A DNA stretch of 64,000 nucleotides, from contig VXBA01000881.1 of assembly GCA_013399895.1 (NCBI GenBank), forward strand, positions 5,368,770 to 5,432,769. The letters run 5' to 3'. Position numbers and translations under genes: made by a program. This document shows positions 33,801 to 45,800 of the stretch, piece after piece. Numbering within the stretch: the first letter of the stretch is position 1; each line of letters begins with the position of its first letter. The DNA comes from Serilophus lunatus (lineage: Eukaryota; Chordata; Aves; Passeriformes; Eurylaimidae). The notes below the pieces were generated by a model, which did not search any database, had not been told where the DNA came from, and was given only the letters and a program-made list of their open reading frames with translations.

Positions 33801-36800
33801 GTTCCACTGTGCCTTCAACGCAAATCTTACCCTGCTCCCTTTTTAACACACACACCAGTGAGTTCTACCACACAGGCCTGAAGCTCTGGACCACATCACC
33901 TTGGCACCATGGCCAGTGACCAGGAACCAGAAGAAATAAGGTGACAAAGTCTTCAGTATCCCTCATCCTACTCCATTCTCACAGCCACAGTGGTTCAACC
34001 CTCCCCAGCAACTCTAGGAATCATTCCCTAATGACTGGAGTATTTGCCACTGTGACACCAACAGTTTCCAAACTATGCAGAGCTTTGAACCCCATTAATG
34101 GCTTGGCCTCAGTGAGGTCCTGCAGTGAATAGCAGTGCAGCAGTAATGAGGAGAACAGGCCTGATGAGCAGTAAAGAGACAAAAGAAGATTATTTGCATA
34201 TAATTAGGAACAGATGAAGCTTAGACAACGTTATTCAATAAGGAGAAACAGCCTCATCCATAACAAGGCAGGAAAGCCTGATGCCTGGAATACACAATTT
34301 GGGCCATATTTGGACAGGAGCTGGGTATGTTCACAACTTGGACTGATACAGAGACACTTTCTATTCCAAACACCCTCTATTGCAGTCTAATTTTACAACA
34401 TTCAAGCCTAAGTAAATTTGCAATGCAGTTGAAATACTTGCTATCATTAATTTTTAATACTTCCTTGGATACTAGGAAAGTTCAGGACTGGGATAAAAGT
34501 ATCAGGTATGAGAATACAAAAATTACTCATAGATCACCTGGCTTGTACAAAATAAATGCAAAGCTGAAACAGGGAACATTCAATCAATAATGAAGACTAA
34601 TTTATGCTAACCAAATCAGCTTGGTAATGAAATAGGAGATGAAGTAGCTCTTCTTGCAAGCTGATGTGTTTGGTTGACCAGAATGGTTGTGTTTACATGA
34701 CAGACTTTTGGAAGGCACTCGATTTACTCACAGCATCTGTCTCCAATTAGCATAGTATGGACTCATGTATTATAGTAATTTGATTAAACATTATCAACTA
34801 GTGAGTTTTACAAATTTTAAGGCACAAATTGCTCCCTAGGTGTTTTTCTAACAGGAATGGGTTCATAAACCAAAATTATTTGCTACTTTTTTCAATGATC
34901 TGGAAGAGAAAGCAGAATCACCAGCAATAAAATAAATTAAATGGTGAGGGAACGGAGTTTCCTAAAATAATCTTGAAGCTTTCAGAACTGAGCCATGTCA
35001 GGGTAGTGAACTCAGGGACAAAATGTAAGTGATACTTTCCACACTGGGCTTTTATCCTGGACAACAGTAACTTGGAACTGACTTTGAGCAAGATACCAAA
35101 GTCTTAATGACCACTGGCTCCCTCTCAGTTGGTTTGGAGGACTAATATCATCACAAGATCCATAAACAAAGAAGAATCATCCAAAGGCAGGAAATTGGTA
35201 CCATTCTTTTATGCAATTTGATGGAAGGCCTGCATCCAGTTCCAGATTCTATACCTCCAAAAGAGTGCCAGCAAAGAAAGAAGTCACTGGATGGTAGATC
35301 CAAAAATGACCCTGGGTCTCACCAGGAAGGCATTGAGAACTCCAGCCAACTTAGTTTAGTAAAGCCAAGATTAAGAGAGTGGTTTAATCACAGAGCAGAA
35401 GCAGATTTCAGAGAAGGCAGGGCTCTTATTTTTGCCAGCAAAAGCAGGCCAAGAGCCAACAGTTGCAAGTTAAAAATAGACAAAATAAAACCAGAGTAAG
35501 TAACCACCAAAACAATTTACTTAAGGATGTGGTGGGTTCTCCTTCATTTGAAATCTCTACAAGAAAAGCCACCAATCCTTTTTAAAAGATCCTGCTGTTT
35601 ACTACAGACTCAAAGTTCAGCTCGTGCTCTTCCTGTGTGTTTAAATGATCTCCCCCAGCACAAGAACATAGACTGAAAGAAATACTGAGAGACTGAGCTC
35701 TGCACAGGCAAGTGCTTCTCTGCTTCACCTTTCGACACTGGCAACCTGGGACATCTCCTGCTCAAACTGCGCTGTCAGGCTCCTTGTGTCCTTTGCTTTG
35801 GGAAGAAGACCTAAGGCCAGGTTGGATGGGCTTGGAGCAACCTGGGATAGTGGAAGGTGTCCCTGCCCACGGCAGAGGGGGGAATGAGGTGGGCTTTAAG
35901 GTCCCTTCCAAACCATTTTATGGCCCAAAGGGGCAAACTGGAAGCACCCAGACCCCAAGCCTTCCCCCCAGGAGAGGGGCCACACCGACTGACCTTCATG
36001 GAGGTGAAGTTGCGTGGTCGGTCAAACTGGAACTCCATCTCCACAGAGCCCGTGCTGAAGCTCTCGTTCTTCCAGCCCACGTAGTCGTAGCCTGGCCACA
36101 CACGGTACTGGTGGCTCTGGGTGAAGTCATCCAGGCCCAGCACACCATCTGTGAGCTGGCCCAGCCCCCCATACAGGTGCCTGGCAAGGGAGAACCAACA
36201 GTCAGCCACAGCAGCAGCAGGAAAGCTCCGAAGTGTGAAAGCACATGGGTCTTTCAGCTGGTACCAGGAAAGCATTAGTTTTTTAACTCTTTACCCATCC
36301 TGGGAAAGAACTCACTGTTCTTATGCAATATCACCTTGATTGTGTTTAGTGTGGACTTTTAAAATCTTTCCACGCTTGGGAAAAGGCAGAAGTTCCTGCA
36401 CTGATATCAAGGACTGACAGCAGAGCCAAGCTACAAGCATTGAGTAAAAGCTGACACTACAAAAAATGACACTGTGAGTTCTCTAAACAAAGCTTGAATT
36501 GCAGCATCTCTCCATGGCATCACATGCAGCTGCATGGGGTGAACACCTGGTGAATCCTGTCCTGGGGAAACCTGTGGGGAAAGATCTGCAAGCAGGCACA
36601 GAAAAGCAGGAAAGGGAACAGTGAGACCATGGGCAGCTCACCCAGCCACAGCCAGTTGTAACTGGGATCATTTCTGGCATCGCTCCTTGTGCCAAACCAG
36701 AGTGTTATTGGCACTGAAAGGACTCTGCCAGGACCCTGCCTCATTCCACTTCCTATCTGAGGGTGCAGAGCCCATCATCTGTTTCCAGCACTGTCCCAGG

Positions 36801-39800
36801 GTAGAAGATGACAGTGTGGCACACTCCTGACCCTTCTGAGAGCCATCCCTGCCATGTCCCTTGTCCTGCAAGAAAAGTTTAAACAGCTCAGCTGTGTCAG
36901 TGCCTGAACCCACTCCCTGGCCAGGTTTCATTCCCCTTTGTCTGGGCAGCCTTTGTAACCTGGGCTGGGCTGCAGCTCTGAGTCCATCCCAGGTGAGGCC
37001 CTGACACTGGAGAACAGCTACACATGCCTTTGGACTCCAAACCAGGATTAACAGCTGGCAGGGGCAGATTCCTGTTTCCAGGCCAGTTGGACACATGAAC
37101 TAGAGGTTAAGTAGTTTAGAGTCCTTGCTTAGCAGGTTGGTCTTGCAGCTACATCTGCAGCTCCCTGACACTCCCCAGACCCAGCTTTCTAAGTCAGTGC
37201 TGGACAGTTACCTGCAACACCTACTCCTTTCTGCACATAAAACCTGTTCTTTTAATATCCAAGCCCTATTATATCAGCACAGCTTAAAAGCATCAGGTAA
37301 TAACACACAGACATTGCTACCTGGTATCTTGCAACATCCTACAAGCATAAAAAATGTGCTTCTCACCCAGTTAGTTTAACTTCCAGCTTGACAGAATACA
37401 AATAAGCTTAATTATGCAAAAAAAGAATTTGTAAGCAACAGTCAAAATTTACAGAAAGTTAATGACAACTGAAACAGGAGATATAAGAAAACCATCTTAA
37501 GTCAATAGATGACACCTGGTCACTGAAGAGACACTGTCAAATCATTCATTAGGCAATTCCTGTCCTGGCAGGGACATGCTGTCTCAGGATACCCTTCCTA
37601 AGTTTGTCTGAGGTTTCAAGCCATTGAAACACACTCAAATATGTATTTATAGCAAAAAAAAAAAAGTAGTTACACTAAATGTCTGAGTTCAGCCAGTTAT
37701 TTAACATTTCAGATCCAGGCTCTTAATGTGCCCTCCTTCCACAAGAGCCAACTTCTGGATGAGCCAGAGACACCTCAAGACATGTCACTCCACCTAACTC
37801 ATCTCAGTGATGTGGAAAATTAACAGGCCTCGTAATGAGCTGTCAAAATCCAGTTATTTCAGGGGTTTTGACTCCAAATTGGAAAAGCACCATACCAAAG
37901 AAATCTTTACAGTAAGTAATCAGCCACCATCCTCTCACACCACATGGGCAGTGCCTCTGCTGAACTGGAGCTTCTCATAAGGAATGATGCAGTTTTCCAA
38001 GTTGTTTCAAGACCATCAGAGCTCTGTTTTCCAAAACAGTATCTCAAATCTGTCCAGAAGTTCACAGGTATCAAGTGCAGGTAATTTTGCACTTTCTTGG
38101 ATGCCCAGTTTACCCTGGAGACCTCCTCCAATAGTTTGAGGTGCAGTTTGCTACAAAAGTGCAGGTCAGGTATCAAACTGCAGAAGCAACTCAGGCAATG
38201 AACAGGGGAAGGACCATCTGCTCCAGAGACACTGGGACTGCCCAGGTAAAAGGTCCAACCAGATCTGCCACTCCAACCTGGAGTAGCAGTAACTCCAGAT
38301 CTGCAGTACCAACAATGGTTTAAGGCTCTACCTGAACCAAAAAAAAAAATAATATCAGGGAAAGGTCACAATTAGAGACCAAGAGCCATCAGACATCAGG
38401 ACTGTATCACATTACAAAGATGGAAGCTATAAACAAAGAGAACAGTCAATTATACAAGAACACACTCATCTCTTTAAAGGGAACCAACAGCTTTGAATAG
38501 CTTTATTATTTGTTTCCTGCCAATAGCCTTTATCAGCTGGGGGAAATGAATTTGATCCATTCCTGAGCCCCTGTCAAAGGGCCTGGAATAACAAAGCCAC
38601 AATGCTTTGGAGAACTAGTGTCTAGCTTGCAGCTCTGGAGGTCTCAAAGAAGAGTTTGAGACATGAGATACTAGTGGCAGTGAGTAGGAAAGAGAGAATT
38701 TGCACAGTGACAGAGAGAGAACAGGACAACTTCTCCCACCTGCGCTCCTGGTAGCCATCGTAGGTCGAGTCATTCAGATAAACGATGGGGAAGCCAGGAG
38801 CTGCTATTGTCCCTCCTTCAGGGATGCTATAGGATGCCAAACCATCTAAAAAAGAAGGCCATACACCTCAGAAACACAGCAGCAGCAGCCTTCCATCAAC
38901 TCTGTCCATACGATCCTTTAGTTTATGGTGTGCCCCGACAGGAGCAGCTCCACGGGCCTGGGATTCCCTCTGCACACGTGGGGACGCAGCCGAGTCCCAG
39001 CGAGTGTTGGGTAAGGACTGCTTTCCAGTGCCAGCCATGGAAGTGGGTACTTACCATACCAGACACAGCCATAGAGCTCCACCCTCATGCAGACAGTCAT
39101 TGGCATCTCGGTGACGGGGATCACGCGGACGAAGCGCGCGATGATGGGGGGCCGCAGATCCTTCAGCACCACGTCGTACGTGTCAACATTGCCTTGGATC
39201 ACCTGCAGGAGAAACAGCCTTACCAGCAACCTCTGCCTGCTGGGCTGATTTGTTTGCACAGTGGTGCATTTGTACCCTGGGTTGAGACTGGGGAGCTTCC
39301 CCATGTGGGATCTGCAGGGGGTGAGCTGTTCCTGCTCCGCTCCTCCTGCTCCTCTTTCTCCCTGGCATGGGGTTTATGGGGTGAAGGTGCTGCCATTCCA
39401 CCCCCTGCCCAGGATGGACAATTGTTTGGTCTCATGCAGTGACACACACTGACAGAATATATGTGGATTTCCACATACACAGAACAAATGGCTCAATTTA
39501 TAGCATCACACAGCTGAATATATGCTCATTACCTTATTAGGGCTTAAGAGGGAGATCTTGCAAAAGCTCAACTGTACTCAGTCATAACACCTGACACTAA
39601 CACAGGCCTGAGTGCCTGAGAACACTGCTCTGCACAGGCCTGAGGTGGGACACAAGGGGCATTTTACTGCTTGTGAACAGTGCAACCAGTTGAATTCTGG
39701 TATAACTCAAAATGCAGACAGACTTCACCTCTGAAAGTACTGATGAAAAAGTTATTCTCATTGATTTAAACTTCCCATCCTGCAAACACAGCATTTATAG

Positions 39801-42800
39801 CACATACCAAAATGTGAGGGATGGGCAATGGTAGTGGCCAAACAGCTGATCAAAGGTCTGAGTGAGCAAATCAGTCATTAACAAGCTAGAAGCTGTTACC
39901 CAACACTGCTACAGACCCCACTGTGACTTCCCAAAAGCCCTCAGTGCAAGAAAACATCAGCACACCCAGCACCTTCCTAGTCTGGTCTAGGTCTTGAGAC
40001 TCTCCAGGTCAGAGAAGCTGCAGGTGAGAGAGGGGGATTCCTTCCCAGGGGAAGTTTAACAAAAGGCTTCTGAACATGAGCAGAGCTCAGCCAGCACCAA
40101 GCTGTGCTCAGGTCTGGAGACAGCACAAGACACAACTGTGGTGAGTGGGGAAGCCTGTGTGTGTGCTCAGCACGTTTCCTACCCTCTGAACTCCCTCTTC
40201 ATCACTGCCTACACTGAACATTACCAGACAGTCAGAAATTCCTCGCCATTCCCTGCCACCCCCTCCCTTTTTCCAATCCCAAAGCAGGCATCTGCTTTGC
40301 AGCTTCCAATTTAGAAACGAGTGTCTGGCTGGCAGAGGGACACTCACATGGCATTTGGAACATGCACAGAAAGGCAGTGAAGAGTCCCAGTCCTCAAGGC
40401 TGTGGTTTGGGGGATCAGGTCAGGGGAGTAACAGTCCAACAGCACACACAGAACTAAGGAGAACCCACTGCCTGACAGCGAGGAGCCAGGATAAAATAAA
40501 TGCCCTAAGCAGGATGGAGGATGTGAATTTTTACTGTCTAGGTCTGTGTGCTCCAGGATTCCATTGCCAGTGCACTCACCTTCCTGCCCTGCCTGTCCTT
40601 CCAGGAGATCCAGCGCTCCCCGTTCCGGCTGTAGTCCAGCCGGTAAGCTCGGGCAAACTCCTTGCCCGTGGCGCGGGCGTGACGGCCCTGGGTGCCAATC
40701 AGGGTGATGAAAAACAGCTTGTGCAGGTCAATCTGAAGGAACTGGACATCCTCTGGTTGCAACAAGCCAGCTGGGCACCAGGCTCCATCCCCCTCTTCCC
40801 TCTGTAAACTGAGGGGAAAACCGCACACGTTACAAAACCAGAGTTTTCAAGGGATCCAGCCTTCCCAGTAACTGAGGAAACACCCTGGAATTTGAGGATT
40901 GGGAGGAAGCAACCAAAGCAGCAAGTGAGACTTGGCAGATGGCTACCAAATACCTCTGCCCCTTGGGATGATGGTCAGTTGAGACACTGAGTCCTGTAGG
41001 CAGTTCTGAACAACTCAGTTTCAGGATCTTTCATTAACTACTCCAAGTAATTTCTTTCCCAGACATGTATTTCCATATGGATCAGAAACAACCATGCTGC
41101 TCATTGCTCTGTAGCACCTTGTTGGTGAAGTGTATCCCCATTGCTCCTAAAGCCCATATGGTAATGCCTGAACTTCTGCCTGGCCACCTCCTGCAGCTCT
41201 ACCAAGCACAAAGAGGAGCCATCTCAAAATATACATTTTAGCAAGAAAAGCTCTGCCCATCTACAAATTATTCTGGGTCACCTCAACACATCTTCCTCAC
41301 TTCCTTCAGTCATCAGAGCTCCTGGTGCAGGACACTGCTGGGTGTACAACAGGAAGGTCTCTACTTCCAAGCTGAGCATTGTGGCATCAGCTGCAAAGAT
41401 TAAGACATTTATCCCTGGAAATAAAAGAGTTGGGGCTGTTCAGCCTGAAGAAGAGAAGGCTCCAGGAAGAACTTGGAGCCCCTTCAAAGTAGCTGAGTGG
41501 GAGTTCTGACAAGGTCCTGGAGCAACAAGGACAAGGGAGAATGGCTTCCCACTGCCAGAGGGTTAGATGGGATATTGGGAAGAAATCCTTCCCTGTGAGG
41601 GTGGGCAGGCCCTGGCACAGGGTGCTCAGAGAAGCTGTGGCTGCCCCATCCCTGGAAGTGTCCAAGGCCAGGTTGGAACATCCTGGGATATGGAGTAACC
41701 TGGGATAGTGGAAGGTGTCCCTGCCCATGACAGGGGGTGGAATGAGCTGGTCTAAGGTCCCTTCCAACCTGTGACTCCATGGATCCACAGGCCAGCAGAG
41801 CACTGCATCCATCAGCAGGTGGAGGCACTCCAGGGATGACCTGGCCCAGGCTGCTGAGGGCTCTCAGCTGTCCCAGCCATGAGCTGGTGAGAGCTGTAAT
41901 CACAAAAAATTTACCTGGCTGCCAAAAAATCGTGTTGGGGCTTTTGCAATAGGGATTTCCTGGCAAGCAGGAAGCCCTTGAAGAGCCCTTGCCTTCTGGA
42001 CAGCTATCCCACCTCTAACTGATGGACCAGAGGGTGCCAGCCCCTGTGCATCAATGAAGGTGCTACCCAGGAGGACACACCAAAGGTCAAGGCACAGGCT
42101 ACAGAAGAGAACACTTCAGTCTCAGGTTGGTCAGCTGTTTGTGCAAGACTCTCCTACACTGAAGTAACAGGTAAAAAGATATAAAAAACCTCAGCAAAAC
42201 TGGCTGTGAAGTGACAGGGACAAACATCTGCAGAGGACAAGTGTGACCTCTATCCAAATTAAGCTACTAAAGGGTGCCTTCATGTCTTCACCCTGTGGCC
42301 ATCCAGCTGCTCTGGCAGAGGGATGATGGTAACAGATGGTAAACGATGCCCAAAGTGTTTGCAGAACTGGACATAAGGCATCACTCAGAGGATAAAATAG
42401 GCCTCCCAGCTTTCAGACCCACAGGCTTGTCCAAACTCCACTAGAACACAGCACACAGCATCACTGCTCTACCACAGACTAAAAAAATAATGATCAAGCA
42501 CTTGGAGAATTTTATGAAGTTGGACTGCCTAAATTCACCCTAAAAATACCATAGTTAGCCTGAAATTCTTACCTGACTTGCACCAAAACTGTGGAAATAT
42601 TTGGCATCATAACTACAAACAATTCTAGAGAAACTCACATTTGTAACTATTTTGTGGATCACCACTTAGTACCTTTGAAAGAAATTAAATGACAAAAAAA
42701 AAAAGAAAATCTAAGCTTTTGACAAAGCCTGGAGTCTTGCTTGACAGCAAAGGAAAATCATTTAGCTGCTTGTTAACAATTCCTTCAGTGCAGTCCCCAG

Positions 42801-45800
42801 GTTTTTAAGTCAGAGTGAGCACAGCCCACTTCCTCAATAGGATGCTGTTGGAAAGTTCATCCTTTTAAATGATTTCCTATGATTTACTTTAAAACACTCT
42901 ACAAGAATCCCAAGGGCATTGTTCCAGGCTGACCAGCAAGTCCCAAATCCTTTAGAGATTTATTCCCGGAGCTGCAGGGAGATGAGGCTCAGAACAAATC
43001 TGAGTGTCCAGTCCAACCCCCTGCTCAGAGCAGGGCCAACTCCAGAGCCCAGAGTGTTGCTCAAGGCCTTGTACAGCCAAATCCTGAGCATCCCCCAACC
43101 CTGGCACACCACCACCTCTCTGGGTACCTGTCCCACCACTTCATCCTCATGGAAGACTGATTTTTTTCCTTAATACTTCATCAGAATCTCCTGCATTACA
43201 GTTTGTGACCATACCCACTGCCTCTGGCTCTTCCACTGTGCACTACCTACATGTAATATGGAAGCAGTGAACAAGCTCAGGGTGGAGGGTCATCTTCCTC
43301 AGTCACATACTGGGTATTTAGAAGAAAAAAAGGGATTGATTCTTTTGCCAGAGGCCAACCCACCGTGCATACTGGGGCCCTGTGGAGTCATACCACTGGC
43401 TGGAAGCAGTGATGTCCTCGTCCCGAATGGTGCCCTCGTGCATTCCCAAAGGATAACGGCAGATGGCTGAAAGTGGGGACACAAGCAAGCAAAACAACAC
43501 AAAAGATCAGTACTGACTTCTTCTAAATCACCAGCCAAGTTTAATCAAAAGGCTATCATGCCTAGGGAATAAGTGTGGTAATGCTGAAAAGTAAAGAATG
43601 CAAATAAAAAGCATTCAATACTTCATAATTACCACAGACTGAAATTACAAGTAATTTAATAAACTTACAGTATCATCCAGCAGAGCTGGAAAGCAGAACT
43701 TTACCAAGAAACATATTAAGAACATGAAATCCCAAGCTGGTTGCAGTGGCCCATTTTACAATGAAAAATTATTTATCAGTAACAACGTGACATAAAAAGG
43801 AAACTTTTGTTAACACTTTTCCTCCTTCTGGAATAAATTGGATGCTTGACTTGTGTTCAGATAGAAACAATTACTATCTTCACCAGTCCAGACACAAGGG
43901 AAGAAGTCAAACAGCTTCTATTACAAGTGACTAGATGAGTTCAGGGAAACTTCTGCTCTGTCCTGTCACTGCAGGTTGGAGCTTTTATCTGACCACCTTT
44001 ACTGCACTATCCTGGTTTGTTTCCTGCCTTTAACCTCAACTGGAGCAGACACTTCTCTCCATATGGGAAGACTCAAACTTGGTGCCTCCAGGAAGTACAG
44101 ACACAACTGGCTCAAGCCAGAGCTCCACAAGCTCCTCACAGCTCCACACACCAACACAGAGCAGATGCAGCTTACAAATCCAAGCTGGCCAAGCTCTGTC
44201 CTCTGACAGGAGCATTTAAACATGTCTTGGAATATTAGAGATGCTTTGAAAAACTAAATCTCAATGCATTCATTAATGCACTCAGTATTCAAAACAGGCA
44301 AGCAAGGTGTTTCTGTCAGACTGACAGCAACAGCAGGTTATGAAGGAAGCGAGATGGGATTAAATAACAAAACAACTAAAAGACAAAACCATAGTCAATG
44401 GCAAGACAAGACAGGGGGATGAAATCACCTCCTTTTTATCAGCACAGAGCATAAACCACCACAGGCTGAATAACCACCAGACAGACTGGAGGTAGAAATG
44501 TCTGCAGAGAATACTTCAATAAGGTTTCCCTGCAGCTGCCAGGCTCTGTATCAGTGAAGGGGGGATGTGCTACATACTCCTAAATAATCTTAAAAAGGAG
44601 ATGGGTGGTGAGGTGACAGTGTTTACTATGATACCAGATTATTTAATATAAAAATAGCAAATTATGGGAATACATAGAAAACAGCATTCCATCATTGTAT
44701 TTGTGGTCAGATGCCAGGTAGATAAGGAATAGAGCTCTTGGCTCCTTCCTTCTCTCATCAAAAGGCAGAGAAGGCAACACAGATACAAAAAGAAAGATCA
44801 ACAGCCTCACCTTTAGAAAAGGGATTACTGAAGTATGACAGAGATCATTTATGTCCTGAGCAATATATATCCTGTCTCACAAAATGCCAGAAGGTCAGGT
44901 AGGAGAGTTCAAAACCAGCACATACATCCTAAATCTATTAAACACTCCAATCCCACAGGTTCCCAGGGGTTCAAACAAATCAGCTGGACAAACCCACAGC
45001 TACCACAAGCAAACAGCCAAGTGCTGGCTCTGAAAGCTGCAGTGATCCAGGAGCACCCCTGGGACAAAGCACTGCTCTGTGCCTGCCCCTTCCAGAACCA
45101 GAGGGATGGGATCCTGCTGGAATGAGGCCACCAAGCTGGATGGGCCTCTGCTCTCACCCAGAGCCTGAGGTCTCTCCAGAGACCTGGTTCTAGGATTCAC
45201 TGGGAGGTAACTGGTGTGTGCCTGGGATCAAGCAGGACTGATTGCTGGGCCAACCCAGAGGGTACAGCCCTGGGGCAGAGGCAGCTGAGCAGCTGTGGGA
45301 GCTGAGGAAGCACAGCTGGCTGAGGGTGTCACAGGATGAACAGAAAAGTTATTTCTTGGTGGACCCGTGCTCAGAGCCCACCCCATCTCCCTGGACCCGG
45401 TTGGAGGGAGCTATTCCTGCACCTTTGGGCTCATTAACTTGTGCCCTAATCACTACCAAAAGGAATCTGTGGCACTGACCCTTCAGGTGCCACCTTCCCT
45501 CTTCTTCCCCGAGGTTTAACCATCAGACCCAGGTGGCAGCCCCAGTTCCACACTGGGAATGGCTGTGTAATCGAGCACAGCAGTGCTGCTGAGCTCCCAC
45601 ACAGGCCTCACTTCACTTCTGGCTGCTTGCAGCACAACCTCAAACCTCTGCAAATATCCACAGGCCAGAGCAGGGTCAGAGCCAGCCACAAAGGGCTCCA
45701 AACAAACAGAGCCAGCCCCAGCAGAGCCAGCACAGGCCCTCAGGGCAGGACTGCTGCCTGACCACACCTTCAGCCAAGCTGGAAAAGGCTCAGAATCATT